64,000 nt of DNA from Heligmosomoides polygyrus polygyrus (GCA_947396885.1 OX377202.1:16182001-16246000); one strand, 5' to 3'; shown: positions 20,367 to 32,330, counted from the first letter of the stretch. Notes: a model not told the origin generated them from the letters alone. A program made the numbers and translations.

Positions 20367-23205
20367 GTTCTTCTTCTTCTTCTCCTGAGCGTTTAGTCCC
20401 GCGCAGTCGCAGGGTCCGCTGCTTTTGTGATCTGTCGCCACCTCATTCTATCAAGGGCTTCATCTGGCGCAGCGCCGATTTCGGCGAGATCTCTCTTGAT
20501 GACGTCCCTCCACCTTTTCCTTGGGGCTCCTCTCGGACGCTTTCCGGGTGCCTCGAAATTCAGGGCCAACTTCGTGGGATGGTCCTCTTGTCTCCTGAGG
20601 ATGTGTCAGTACCACCTAAGGCGCTGCTCCCTCATCTTCAGCTGGATCGGAGCTGTCTTCATCACTGTCCTAACATCCTCATTTCGCACTCTGTCTTGAC
20701 GGGTCCATCCACATGCCCATCTGAGCATCCTCATTTCCGCGGCGTGCAGTTGCTGCTCCTGTGCTCTACTCAGGGCCCAGCACTCACAGCCATAGAGGAG
20801 GGCAGGTCTCACAACTGTTCTATAGAGCTTGCCTTTGAGCGTCCTGGAGCATCTACGGTCGCAGAGGATCCCTGTAGAATCCCTCCATTTGAGCCATGCT
20901 GCATTAATTCGGCCCCTGACCGCCTGATCCACGCTTCCTTCCTCGGATAGGTCGCTTCCGAGGTAGCGGAATTCTTCCACCTTTTCAATCATCTCCCATT
21001 GCAGTCTAGGATCGGTTCGGTGCACTGCTCGGAGCTGATGAACTTCGTCTTCCTCACGTTCAGCCGCAGGCCGTTGTCCGCGAGGGCTCCTTGCCACAAT
21101 TGCACCTTCTCTTCCAGCTCCTCACGGCTGTCGGCTATTAGGGCGATATCGTCCGCGTAGAGGATGGTCCTGAGCGGACCTTCCTCAAGGTGATTCACTA
21201 TGCAATCAAGCGTCAGCACGAAGAGAAACGGACTCAGAGCTGAACCTTGATGCACCCTCACTGTGATATCCATCTTCTTTGCCATCCGTGTGAAGTTCGT
21301 ACCGCCGCTTTCGAGCCCTCGTACATGTCCTTTATGACCGAGATGAGACGTTCCGGAACACCCCTGCCTCGAAGGGATTTCCAGAGCACGGCCCGGGGTA
21401 GCCTGTCGTATGCTTTCTCCAAGTCTAGGAATGCCAGGTAGCAGAGCTTTCGTTTCTCCCGATACTTCTCCTTCACCTGGCGGGCGATAAAGATCGCGTC
21501 TGTGGTGGACCTCTCAGGCATGAAGCCCCACTGCTCCTGGGATATGGTAACCATCTCCCTCAGCCTAGAGTCGACCAGTCGTTCGTAGACCTTCATCGTA
21601 TGTGAGATCAATTTGATCCCGCGGCAATCGGAGCAGTTGGACGCGTCCCCCTTCTGCTTAAAGATGGGCACTATGATGCTGTTCCTCCAGTCATCTGGCA
21701 TCTTACCCTCTATCGTGACTCTGTTGCAGAACTGTGTCAGCCAATTGACTCCGCAGTTCCCAAGCACCTTCCAGGCCTCTACTGGCACTCCATCAGGGCC
21801 AGCTGCCTTCCCGAGCTTCATCTTCCCTATGGCACTGCGAATCTCTTCCTGCGTCCATGACGGGATGGGTCCTTCCGTTGGCTGTTCTTCTTGGACTTCC
21901 CGACGCGGGAATTCCTCATTCAGCAGTTCCTTGAAGTACTCCTCCCATTTTTTTCTGACCTCGACCGGTTTCCGTAGCACCCTACCGTCAGCACTCTTCA
22001 CAGTCTTCACTACTCGAATGTCGAGGCTGGCTCTATGACGTGCCTTGGCCAGACGGATGGCGAACTTCTCTCCCTGTGGCTCGTCCAGCTTCTCGTATAG
22101 GGCATCCATCTCTGCGCTCTTTGCCTTCTACCGCTGCTTTTGCCAGCCTCTTTAGCTTCCTGTAAGCTGTAAGATGCTCGGGTGCCCTTGTCTTCTGCCG
22201 CTGCCTATAGGCCTCCTTCTTTTTCCTCACCGCAGCCTGCACCTCTTCATTTCAGAAACATGCAGCCTTATCTCCTCTGGTTCACCCTTTGTTTCGCCGA
22301 GGGTTTCCTTGGCACATCGCAGGATCGTTTGGGTCACCCTCCTCCAGGTCTCGTTTACGGGACCGGTTGGATCGGGAAGACCTGCTTCGAGCACTGCCCT
22401 TCTTAGCTCGTTGCGCTCTGTGCCCCGCAACCTCCACCATCGGATTCTGCGTTCTGTCCTTACTTTCAGTTTGCTGGGTAGAGGAATGCTCAGGTCTGCT
22501 ATCAAGGGCTATGCTGTGATGCGACTTCTTCTCCCGGAAGGACCTTTACATCCCGGACGGTTTTCAGGTCAGGTCTTCTCACTAGGATGTGGTCGACTTC
22601 CGTCCTTCTTCCTCCGCTAGCATAGGTCACCTTCTGGCTCTCCCTCTTCGCGAAGAAGGTGCTACAGATAACCAGGTCGTGGGCGACAGCCAGATCGATA
22701 ATCCTTTCTCCATCTGGGTTCACTATGCCGACCCCTTTACCTCCATGAACCCTTTCCACTCCTCTTAGTCGACTCCCCACATGACCGTTCATGTCCCCTG
22801 CTACGGATACATGGTCGCCTTCTGGTACGGACCTTATGGCGTCCTCGAGCGTGAGGTAGAATTCATCCTTTTCATGCTCGGGGCATCCGGTCTGCGGAGC
22901 GCAGACGGTCATGACGGTCCAGTAACCCTCCTTCGTATCCAGCCGCCGAGACATGATGCGGTCGCTTATCCTTTGGACAGCAGCTACCGAATCCTTGAGG
23001 GACTCTGCCATAGCTATCCCGACACCGTTCCTCTTCGTGTCCTCTCCGTTGTAGAACAACTTGACCCTTTCTCCAATCTCCTTGGCCTTCGCCCTTTTCC
23101 ATCTCGTTTCCTGCAGACACAGGACTTCTATCCTTCTGCGCTTCATCAGGTCGGCCACTTCCCTGGATCTTCCGGTCATTTTAGTTAGTTTACTCAGTTT
23201 TACTG
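20367..23205 (-). mobile_element. RTE-type non-LTR retrotransposon, 5'-truncated and mutated
   Basis: On the minus strand the element encodes an AP-type endonuclease followed by a reverse transcriptase and ends in a short (GAA)n tail (plus-strand TTCTTCTTCTTCTTC at about 20367-20383), as RTE/BovB-like elements do. The 5' end starts at MTGRSREVADLMKRRR, a few residues inside the usual endonuclease start. The element sits inside the degenerate mariner, whose two gene parts flank it. Breaks in the coding frame show it is dead. Confidence 0.85.
20395..23179 (-). pseudogene. RTE endonuclease / reverse transcriptase pseudogene
   Basis: The endonuclease (23179-22502) shows CLQETRW (catalytic Glu), GDMNGHVGSR and ASQHSP near the catalytic His. 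One extra base there shifts the frame, and the linker continues in another frame (22505-22227, then about 22242-22033). The linker also has a TGA where Trp is expected near 22250 and a further shift near 22110. The reverse transcriptase (22109-20606 in segments) carries [25 protein letters not shown], motif [14 protein letters not shown], motif B region VHQGSALSPFLF and motif C ILYADDIALIADS. A last shift near 21270 separates motif A from B. The C-terminal part (GCECWALSR, MLRWACGW, HILRRQEDHPTKL) is typical of nematode RTE elements. Confidence 0.85.
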
Positions 23206-23673
23206 ACGTCTAGCTCCTTCGCGATTAAGCGAACTGTTTGGGATTGTTCAGCGTCCACCAATTCCTTCAACCGGCCGTCTAGGATTGCTATAGGTCGACC
23301 GCTTGTATGAGGGCCATCTTCGAGGCTGAAATCTTCGGTCCGAAATTTACTGAACCACTGGCTCACAGTGCTTTCTCAAACACCATTAGGCCCCACACTT
23401 CATTGATTTGTCGAGTTGTCTCGGCTGCGGATTGCCCCAATTTGAAATCAAAATAAAATATCGTATGGAATTGCTCCTTTGACATACTTCAATAAGCATT
23501 TTAAGAACAGAAACATAAAACCACGTTGAAGAGCAAACTATTTAGTCAGATAGAGTAAAAAAAATTCTGTACAGAAAGTGGCATTAATGCGTAATGCAAG
23601 TTGGGTTTTTACGTGACAATAGATGAGTGAAAAATAGTAAAACAAAAAGCTGAGAACTTTTCTGACAAGCTCA

Positions 23674-24429
23674 TGAAATGGAGTTGAGCCCTCGACAGTA
23701 TGATGAGAAGAATGCTTTATAGAACCTTAAGCAAGCCAGAATCATCTGATGGAAGGTGGTAAAAGTAGTGCTGAGAAAAGCATTCGGAGGTGTTTTTATG
23801 CTTTTCTACTGGTGTTTCTAAAATTGCTTGTCTATTGGAGCTTTAAAGCAGTCGCTGGATTCTTAGGGCTAGGAGTGGAAGTTCTTTGTCAGTCAATTGA
23901 CTTGCTTAATATTATAGTTGTCTTCGTGACACGCTGAAGTGTCGTAGGTCGTTCGTTGATGTCTGTAGGGAAGAAAGACAGCTTAAGATCTAACAGAGTA
24001 GAGTATGTGAGGGTCACATTCTCCCGTTGTGACAGTTCGTTAAAAGTTTAGTCTTATGAATTTTCCGCAGTATTTTGATCGTTACAGCGCTTATTCGTAA
24101 TCCGTCATTGTTATTCCACATAAATAAATTTATTGCATAAGATGTGGTGCAGTCACGGTCAGACTTCGTTATTTGTTCAGGAATAAATGTATGGCTATAT
24201 GTGCGATTTCAGGTTGATTTCGTGCTAAAAGGAACAATTCATGCGCTTTGACTTTATATAGAACGAAGGATGGATAAAGATATTCAATACGTTCGCTTGA
24301 TGTCCACATCAGAAATTTGGCTTGCTCAAAGCGACCAAATCATGTAGTGAACCTGAGTAGTTAGGTTTATTCACGACGTGTGTATAATAAAAGTGTATAA
24401 TAAGAAGACATCGTTGCGACCCTCCTCTA
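23674..24429. other. No feature recognised
   Basis: AT-rich sequence between two relic retroelements. An open frame at 23749-23937 with hydrophobic runs has no supporting splice sites or family resemblance. Confidence 0.4.
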
Positions 24430-25262
24430 TTTTTCCGACACTGTTTACCCCTCTAAAGAACCGTAAACCTCCCAGGAGGGCTTCGGCTGACGATCCTTGC
24501 TATTCATATCAAGTCAGACCCATCATTAGCAATATTGGTGAAGCTGATCGTATTGCCGGTTTGTTAGCGTTGTGCTCCAACGGTTGCCCCAATTTATGCC
24601 AGCCCACCTACGTAATACTAGCGAATTCCTCGAAACGTTGAGGATAGCTAGACTGGAAAGGAGTTACGTGATAAAGTCCTTCGACGTAACGTTACTGTAC
24701 ACTAAGGTGTCTAACGAGTGCGCATTAGAGGAAGCAATATTGATGAAGCTACTGCAATCCTCAGTGAGCAGCACACCAGTACCAATATGCACGGTTCAGC
24801 TACTTCTCTTGTCGTGGGACTTCCCAAGTCGTGTTTGCAATGCAGCCCTAGTATTCTCATGAAAGCCTAGAAAACTTAAAATCGAGCTACCTTGGAAAAT
24901 GGTACTGATATTTTCTTTCCCAAGAAAAAGAAGTTAGTAAATATTTTAGAAGCCGTGCAAAATAGCTCCAAAAGGAAGCTTCTCAAAAGAACTAAAGGTT
25001 TGGATTGTACCAACATTCCGTCAAGCAATCAACGTAGCTTATCCCTTCCTTCTTTGGAGTGTAGGCTCTTTAAATCCTTTGATCTCAAAATTCTCCTACG
25101 TCGTGTCACATTCAGTGGTTTTCTCTCTCACATGCGCCTCTTTAGTACGAGGGTGTGTCTTCAAAGATCCTCCTCCCCTAGTTAAAACCTCGGTTAGAGC
25201 AAACTTCCTTTCACATAGAGCTGGGAGGGAATATCAAAAACTGCGGTCGCCTTTACTATAAT
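24430..25262 (+). pseudogene. Reverse-transcriptase relic, probably Penelope-like
   Basis: Fragments in changing plus-strand frames fit a Penelope-like reverse transcriptase in order: RPIISNIGEADRIAGLLALC (24515-24575), then HLRNTSEFLETLRIARLERS and KSFDVTLLYTKVSNECALEE (24605-24735), where SFDV..LYT is the expected metal-binding motif A. Later come a lysine-rich segment and KTSVRANFLS near 25185. The YADD-like motif C was not found. At least three frame changes or stops separate the parts. It could be the same family as the GIY-YIG relic at 8041-8371, but the two do not overlap. Confidence 0.45.
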
Positions 25263-25605
25263 GCCTCCAGCTATTTTTTCGCTTATTCCCCTACTTAATC
25301 TCTGTATAGGTCCTTGACGCCTCTTATTTCTTTTTATAGATTGATTTATTGCTATTTTGTTTTAATTCTCCCGCCGTAGAATAACCGCTCTTGTTGGTTG
25401 TTTTACCTTTATGTCTTCATGTATATCGCTACATGTAATAAGCCATACAACATGGCTTGGTAGGCGGACGAGTACTGTAAGCAGATTAGAGGCTTCGTCA
25501 TGGACCGAAGAGTTGTTCTAGTTCTCATTGTAGCATTCTTGTCCAAGTGGATGTGTGAAATATATCGAACTCGATATATTCTTCATGTTGTTTTTTAAGA
25601 GCAAT

Positions 25606-26101
25606 GTCTGGCGGAACGCGTCCCACTCGATTGGTAGGTCCGACTCTGTATGCATTGTTCACGGCACACTCCATATGCATGGTGGACAATCTTAGAGTAA
25701 TTTCTGATTAGGACGGCTGAGAATTTCCGATAAAACTCTCCAAACGCCCGCTCTACAAGTTGTCGCGCCCCACTCGATTGGTAGGTCCGATTCTGTATGC
25801 ATTGTTCACGGCACACTCCAGATGCAATGTGGACAATCTTAAAGCAATTTCTGATTAGGACGGCTGAGAATTTCCGATAAAACTCCCCAAACGCCCGCTC
25901 TACAAGTTGTCGCGCCCCACTCGATTGGTAGGTCCGATTCTGTATGCATTGTTCACGGCGCACTCCAAATGCAAGGTGGACATTCTTAGAGCAATTTCTG
26001 ATTAGGACGGCTGAGAATTTCCAATAAAACTCCCCAAACTCTACAGGTTGTCCCACCGCGCCTACTCGATTGAGTCTGTCGGGCCTATATGCATTGTTCA
26101 A
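25606..26101. repeat. Tandem array of a 147-bp unit, about 3.3 copies
   Basis: The phrase GGTAGGTCCGA(C/T)TCTGTATGC begins at 25633, 25780 and 25927, exactly 147 bp apart, and a shorter diverged unit follows at about 26070. The first full units differ at only a few bases. Because 147 is divisible by three, the minus strand has a 168-codon open frame made of 49-residue repeats containing FGEFYRKFSAVLIRN. The frame is probably a consequence of the repeat length. Confidence 0.9.
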
Positions 26102-26618
26102 CTCTACTGAGATTTATATACCAAAAGATAGAGCTTGAGCTGCTGAGTTCAAATATATGTTTACTTTCACAAGTATTTGGTTTCTAAAGAAGTTATTCAA
26201 AAAGGCCGCTTTGGAACGCTCCAAAGCGGCCTATGTTGGCCGGCGCGGCTTTTTCGGCCAATGACCAAAAGACATGTCCGGTACTGTATCCCGCGGAGCA
26301 TCAGCGACTTCCTCTTGCAGATATGCCAGAGACGGTCTTCAAAGTCGCGAATCATATGCGGCGGAAATGCGAAGAAGAAACGTTGACCACGCCCGTGAAT
26401 GTGCCCATCAAAAGCCCTTCCTAGTAGACGTTGTATGCTTATCTCCCGCTCCAACAGCTGAAAGCAGCTAAAGCCTCTTGGCAGTATTATTATACTTCCA
26501 GAACGGATCGAGGAAGCTCGAGTGTGTTTTGGACACATGACAATGACCGCCAAAGTCGCACGCTGAGGACATCGGGCCGGAGTGGTTTGATGGAAGCTTT
26601 TCGGCGGGCTTTCTAATA
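26102..26618. other. Unassigned region with a short GC hairpin
   Basis: AAGGCCGCTTTGGA near 26202 pairs with TCCAAAGCGGCCT at 26219-26231 around a short loop. The minus-strand frame at 26553-26197 includes HMIRDFEDRLWHICKRKS, which has a transposon-protein look, but I cannot assign a family. Confidence 0.35.
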
Positions 26619-27543
26619 CAGGGTGTGTAAAAAGTATTGAAGCACTAACGTAAACATTGGAAATAACAGCACATTGTAAAATTTAACAAGTTTATACACA
26701 AAATGTCGAAAATTATCTAGCGAACAAAACAGCATCACTTGTATTTTATATAGGCTTCTTTGCTGCGAATGCAGGGGGGAAGACGGTGAGGAAAGTCATC
26801 GACGGTGCGCCGGAAGTAGTTTACGTCGATTTCGTTCTATGCTTTAACCTTCAGTGACTTGATACTTTTGTGCATTCAACATGTAAAAGTGTTAGATACT
26901 CTTCAAGGACCTCCAAAGTACTAATTCTGGCGGAAGGCTCGCTGCAAGGGAGGCGCATCCGGCCAGTATGGTTTGTGTATTCATCCAAGCGCCTCTCGTT
27001 TTCATGGATACAGTAGTGAAGATAAATCAATAGAACTATCTGTACTGATGTCCTGAAGGAGCAACTTGTTCTTTGGCTCGAATTCCACCTTGAGAGTAAA
27101 TCATGTGTCTTCCAGCAGGATGAGACTCTTGCGCAGAGTCGAGCGCTTTTCAGGACTGGTGCCGCGCCAACTTGAAGGACTTCGTTTCGGCAGAGGAGTG
27201 ACCTCTGTATAGACCAGATTTGAATCCGCTGAATTACTCAATATGGAAGGCTTTGAAGAACAAGGCTTACGCTACTTCCCACAAAAGTATGAAGTCAGTG
27301 AAGGATGATCTGGTCAAAGCACGGAACGAAACCGACGTGGACTACATGCGGCGCACCGTCGATGCCTCTCCTCGTCGTCTTCGTCTCCGCATTCGCAACA
27401 AAGAAGCCCGTATAAAATTCAAGTGTTGCTATTCTGTTTGCTAGATCATTGTTGACATTTTGTATATAAACTTGTTAAATTTTATAATCGGTTTTTAATT
27501 CTAACGTTTATGTTTAGTGCGTCAATACTTTTTACGCACCCTG
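26619..27543 (+). mobile_element. Tc1/mariner-superfamily relic, internally deleted
   Basis: A 925-bp element flanked by TA (26617-26618 and 27544-27545). Inverted termini are CAGGGTGTGTAAAAAGTATT (left) and CAGGGTGCGTAAAAAGTATT (right, reversed), with further inner similarity (AAATTTAACAAGTTTATA). It encodes only the C-terminal half of a transposase. Confidence 0.8.
27100..27444 (+). pseudogene. Tc1/mariner transposase C-terminal fragment
   Basis: The plus strand reads VFQQDETLAQSR, the position of the second catalytic Asp. A frame change then leads to PLYRPDLNPLNYSIWKALKN, where a TGA at the Trp expected before PLY and Asn in LNPLNYSIW, where family members have Asp, both disable the enzyme. 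The tail SMKSVKDDLVKARNETDVDYMRRT runs to a stop at 27444 and is typical of this superfamily. The N-terminal domain is missing. Confidence 0.7.
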
Positions 27544-27545
27544 TA

Positions 27546-28937
27546 TTTCCATCGAAACAATGGGTGGAGGGATGTGTTCCTCGTTATGCAGGCAGTTGCA
27601 AAAGGGACCACACTAATAACTCTTTCTGGGGCGCAGGATGACTAAGGCTGGGGATGGTCTGTTGCTGTTACGGGATCTCTTGAAGTAGACCGTATCACAA
27701 CGTCCCCCTCTGACGCGAATGCCGCGTTGTCTCCCGCTGAACACCTCACACCCTTCCGAAAGTAGAATCAGACCGCGGCGAGGGCTTCAGCTCTCTCGAA
27801 CATTCAGCAGTGCATGGGTTCTCGTCAGCGTACTTCATAGAGGCATAACCTTCCAGGTATAGAACAAATAAATTAACATGTAAGTTGCTTGCACTTGGAA
27901 TTTGCCTGTATTTTGTTGTTCTCAGCTTCTTCAACTGTTCCATCAATGTAGCAGTAAAAGTTTCAATTGAAAAATGCTAATCACAGAGAACTGGCTTAAA
28001 AATAATTTGCTTTTAACAATAAAATGTGGCTGTCGCTTCATTGAAGGGAAAACTAATTCTGGTATTGAAAGGAAAATTTTGAAAAACTATCGGAGCAGCA
28101 TTGAAATAAAATATAATAAAATGTGTGCAACGTAACCCGGTCTAGCGCTGGATCGGAAAAGGTGGCCTCATGACACCAGAATAGCGGAACCCGCTATGGA
28201 CCTGGACAGACGCTAAAGGATAAGGCGAAAAAATGTGTGTAACGTGTACCGAACCGTTTACAGTTCCCACGCCTGACCTGTTTGAAGTACGCACTCTGTT
28301 GCCATTTTTTTGTACATTCCGAAGAAAAAACGTACTGCTTAGGATTTTCACAGAGTAGGTTTCCTGTTCAAAGCAATGATTCCACGGAGGGAACATGGCC
28401 TTCCTCCTATGGGTCTCATGTAGCCCTTTGTTTCATCGCAACACTCAACAGGGCGAAACATTTTATCGTGCCCTCAAAACTATTTGAATTCCCACACAAT
28501 CAGGTCCACATTTCGATGAAAGGTGAGATATAGATCTTATCGAATCTCGTCGCACCGTGGCATCGACCCACTTAGCAGCTGCACCAGTTTGAAGGTCAAC
28601 TAAATATTGGATGCACTAAAAGTCACTCGATCTGTAGTTATACCACGGTTTTGATATATAACAATGGCAGAACTACATTCTGGTTTTCAGAGGCTAGTCA
28701 TTCTTCGTACATAGCTGTTTTGTGCAAAACTATCTAGCTTCATCCAGGAGTAAATAGAGCGACATTCATCGGCTGCCAAGAGTAAGGCGACCAATGATTC
28801 GAAAAGGAGCGTCGTTAGGAAATTGACGAGTATGTAGTATTATACTCGTCAATTTCAGTGATGACAGTATACATTTCGCGTGGGAGGGACAATAGATTCT
28901 TAACACATTGACAACAACATGCAGCGTTTACGCCGCG
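27546..28937. other. No gene recognised
   Basis: Mixed AT-rich sequence. No SINE head, TIR pair or splice-supported exon was identified. Confidence 0.4.
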
Positions 28938-28940
28938 TAA

Positions 28941-28990
28941 GGGTCTATTCATACTTCGCGATAGCAGCGACAAGAGCGACGAGTAGACAT
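28941..28990 (+). repeat. MITE M1 fragment, copy B
   Basis: The terminus GGGTCTATTCATACTTCGCG is preceded by TAA at 28938-28940. It continues as AGCAGCGACAAGAGCGAC, then stops where a CGGATGATTC minisatellite begins. Confidence 0.6.
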
Positions 28991-28994
28991 TGGA

Positions 28995-29170
28995 TCCGAC
29001 GCCGATTTTCCGGATCATCGGATGATTCGGATAGCACATTTTTTCAAGCCCCGGATCTTCGGATGATTCAGATGAGGTCAATTTCGAAAATCCCGGATCT
29101 TCGGATGATTCAGATAGCGCCATTTTCGGCCGAGCCGGATTTCGAATATCCGATTCGGATACAACCGGAT
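28995..29170 (+). repeat. CGGATGATTC minisatellite, locus 1
   Basis: About three and a half units of 45-50 bp built on CCGGATCTTCGGATGATTCA. The same unit recurs at 32520-32730 and in decayed form at 37640-37765. Confidence 0.75.
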
Positions 29171-30004
29171 AACATAAAAACGAAACACATCAGTAACTAC
29201 GCGTTTATTTCATTGACCAGTAGAAGTCACGAGCGCGCAAAGCAGCTTGTAGTGTGTCACCCTGAATTAAGTGGTTATATGCCCTGGTAGGAAGACACAT
29301 GAATGCCCAATTACATCATTACTGGCCTAGCTCAGTTCACCACTGGAGTAAAGCACACCAGTGCTACGTAAAAGATGTCGTGTTTGGCTGCCTTCCAAGG
29401 GGAGCCCTACCTAGAGCTACTTTGCGACTCCAGACAAACAAGAAGAGCATTGAAACCCCAACGAGCCACTACCCACTGATAGTGAATTGGCAATGCACAG
29501 CGAAGCAAGAAAAGGACAATGAAACGATTACGAAACGTCTCGCTGGAAATTTCTTGAGCTCTGAAAAGTGAAGGGTCTGAAGCGTATGTCTGAACGGGGA
29601 GAGCGAGTCGTATAGGAAGAATCATCACCCCTCAATTAGTATAAAGAAGTGTTTATTTTTTGCCAAGTCGTTAAACCTAAGGAGTTGGGGGTTCCTAAAC
29701 TTACAATGAAATCGGCGCCTCACGAGTTCAGAGGTCTTGCACGCCCGCGATGCCGCAGTGGATAGCGACATTGCTCCATGACGGGGGAGGTGGGAGTTCG
29801 ACTTTTCTGCGCTGCTGCATTTTTGCATTTCAACTGATTGGTTGAAATTTGAGGAATTCTGACGTCTTCACCATTTTAGATGTTTTCTGCGCAATTTTTC
29901 CAGACGCATGTCGTGGAGGGTAACTTTGTTTATTACTGACCGGTTTTTTAACCAAAAAGGTAATGAGAAAGCTGATCAGCATAATGATGTATAAACGTTT
30001 AACA

Positions 30005-30103
30005 TCAGTGATAAACAGGCACAAAGTGCATAAAACAGAAGCACTGTTCACAATGCGGACAGAGTATAAAATCTACAGGCTCCTCACAGTTTGCTTCCAT
30101 ACG
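30005..30103 (-). pseudogene. AN1-type zinc-finger-like segment, left arm of FB-B copy 2
   Basis: The minus strand reads NCEEPVDFILCPHCEQCF, then CFMHFVPVYH and a stop. The run C-x2-C-x4-C-x2-H-x5-H is the exact spacing of the second half of an AN1 zinc finger, and upstream NCEEPV supplies a further Cys. The same segment occurs in the right arm and in copy 1. Whether it was captured from a host gene or belongs to the element's own protein cannot be told here. Confidence 0.45.
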
Positions 30104-30639
30104 TGGACCAATGACATCGGTTCCATAGATGAAGTTGAATTGAAGACGTACCCTTTCTTCCGAAACAAGAGCTCCACCCGAAAACGATGTCATATGCCCA
30201 CAGCTTGCTTGCCTTTCCACGTCAGTCCATCAGTTCATCTTGCGGATCCCAACCCTCTTCTTGTTTTCCACCACTTCCAGCTGTTCGTCATCATCAATTT
30301 CAAGTTGACGTGCTTCGAAGTCCTTGAGTATGCTGGCCATCCGTTCGGCCAGCTTAATTTCTTCCCTCGAAAGTTTCTTGTCTAAAAGTGGGCTACCCTT
30401 CAGCGTGAGCAGGTGGATCACCACTCGAGCATCGGCGGAAATTGCTGGTGTTAAGTTTTGGAAAACCAGCGGACCTCTGATTTCCAGGTGACAGGCAAAG
30501 ATGAGTGAAAGATTGTATCGATGGCCGTTTAGGTAAATTGCGAAATTCACAGACTTCCCTTCACATCTGTGACGTCACATCCTGGTCTCTTTTGAGAAGT
30601 AAGATGGTTTTACCCGAGGTCATTGGTCGATGTAGGGCA

Positions 30640-30732
30640 ACAAACTGTGAGGAGCCTGTAGCTTTTATATGCTGCCCGTATTGTGTCCAGCGCTGCTTCA
30701 AGCACTTTGTACCTATGTATCACTGGTGTTGA
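30640..30732 (+). pseudogene. AN1-type zinc-finger-like segment, right arm of FB-B copy 2
   Basis: The plus strand reads CRATNCEEPVAFICCPYC, then VQRCFKHFVPMYHWC and a stop. The C-x4-C start and the H-x5-H-x-C end fit AN1. The middle C-x3-C spacing is one residue short of the C-x4-C in the left-arm copy. An upstream in-frame stretch includes DVTSWSLLRSKMVLPEVIG. Confidence 0.45.
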
Positions 30733-31076
30733 ACATTTATACATCACCATGTCGAATACCATAGCATGCAGCTGGAAAGTGCGCATAAAACTTCTGAAAA
30801 TGATATAGACGTCAGAATAAAAAATAAATCCCTCAAATCTCAACCAATCAGTTGAAATGCAACAATACAGCAGCGCATGAGAATCGAACAACTGACCTCT
30901 CTCCCATGAAGTAATGTCACTACCCATTGCACTACGAGCTGCTTGCCCTCAGAGGCATCGCGGCGTACAAGTCCCGAGTTCGTCAGGCGCCGATTCCATT
31001 ATAACTTCGAGACCCCTCCCCCCCCCCCCTCCCCTACTTCTCGAGTTTAACGGTTTGGCAAAAAGAAACATTTTTG

Positions 31077-32330
31077 TTAGTTTGAGTCATAAATTTTGCA
31101 ACATTTCTGTTTTTCCAAGAATTTAAAGTGTTCTTACTAAAGTGTTACATTTTGTTTGAAAGCTTGTTTTCTAGCGATCATTTTGAGTTATGAGTCGTTA
31201 GTTTTCCCTGAATTGTTGAAAAGTTTAATTCTCTAGAACGATGACCACTCAAAGTGAAAAAAGTGGGTGATTTCATTTTCAATTAGTTCAAGCTCGGCAG
31301 CAACACTGCGACGAGGGTCAAGTACATTCAGGAAGTCAGCGCCAAGTTCTTTTCTAACCGAATAAATTATTGGAGATGGTATCAGAAGTTCCTTTACGCC
31401 CCAAAGGGCAACAAAGGCGAACTGCTCCCGGGAATACCAACTGCTGTAAACAAAGGGTGCCTGCGCCAACCCATCGTCCAATTCTTCTCAAACCACACTA
31501 GGACTGACCGCTGATCTCCACACCTCCCAGCGAACCATCGCTCGTCAGCTGAAGAAGATTGAAAGGTTGCCAAAATCGCCTTCCTCAGTGCCTCATGCCT
31601 TGACGAAAACACAAGTAAATCGCTGTGATTCCGACTGCTGAGAGCTCCTGCACCGGTTAAAGGAGGGGGCCTGGATCGAATCCTCACCAGCGATGAAAGG
31701 GATGCTTCGCTACAAGTGCGAAGCCGGAAAGCAATGGCTGGAACGCAGCGAGCTGGGGGTTCTGACGCCAAAACCGGAGTTCCACCGAAAGAAGGTCCTG
31801 CTGTGCGTTTGGTGGATGAGTAGTGGTCCAGGGCACCGCGAGCTGCTCCACGTAGCCAACCGTCCTCTACGCTCGCTTTTGCCAACAACTCGCCTAGCTC
31901 CAGCAAATATTAGTGCACAAAGAAGTCGATACAAGGCAGTGTGTCATCCACCAGAACAACAGCCGACCGCTTCACGACACACTTCAAGCGCTGAAAAAAA
32001 CTAGGAATTGCGCTGAACCAAAATCAAGCAACCACCATACACCTCAGACATTGCGTCGTCTGACTGCCATCTGCTTCGGTCGATGGAGCACTTACTCCAC
32101 GGTAGGCGCTTCGCCGAAGTCGATGAGGTTACGGCGATGGTAAATGAATTCTTTAGGTCGAAACCAACCAAATTCTTCAGCGATGTCATTCACTCACTGC
32201 ATGAAAAGCGGAAGAAACTCATTGGAAATAACGGCAATTACCTTGTTTAAGTCAATCATTCTTCTTTTTTGTTATAGCATTGCTTTTGCTGGAAGACAAA
32301 TTTTGCTGCAAAATTTATGACTCAACCTAA
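31077..32330 (+). mobile_element. Mariner element inserted in FB-B copy 2, heavily mutated
   Basis: A 1254-bp element with inverted ends TTAGTTTGAGTCATAAATTT (left) and TTAGGTTGAGTCATAAATTT (right, reversed); TA follows the right end. The transposase is broken repeatedly: QRTIARQLKKIERLPKS near 31530, a degenerate HQNNSRPLHDTL where HDNARPH is expected near 31945, then an intact C-terminus at 32059-32250 (SDCHLLRSMEHLLHGRRFAE, ending IGNNGNYLV and a stop). It is a different mariner lineage from the one at 10104-11384. Confidence 0.8.

Larger units (their letters stand above)
19685..23673 (-). mobile_element. Degenerate mariner element hosting an RTE retroelement and a MITE
   Basis: The outer ends are diverged mariner TIRs (TTAGGTTTTTCGGAAAGTTC at the left; the right read in reverse complement ends in the same AAAGTTCTCAG), matching at 18 of the first 24 positions, with TA before the left end. 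The transposase runs on the minus strand. The N-terminal part (MSKEQFHTIFYFDFKLGQSA, from about 23490) is interrupted by a frameshift and stop near 23365, then resumes WFSKFRTEDFSLEDGPH. The C-terminal part lies at 20366-19800 (ILLHDNAAHTFHKS, SPYSPHLSPTDYHLFKHF, PPNFFAKG, then NRLVACWQK after the MITE). The middle of the gene, with the first catalytic Asp, is missing at the RTE insertion. This is the oldest layer of a three-layer nest. Confidence 0.75.

Noticed and set aside
20427..23188. Plus-strand open frames across the RTE element
   Set aside because: They are antisense shadows of the endonuclease/reverse-transcriptase gene, whose motifs are all on the minus strand.
25606..26101. CRISPR-like array
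   Set aside because: The 147-bp units are contiguous with no unique spacers, in a eukaryotic context. It is a simple tandem repeat.
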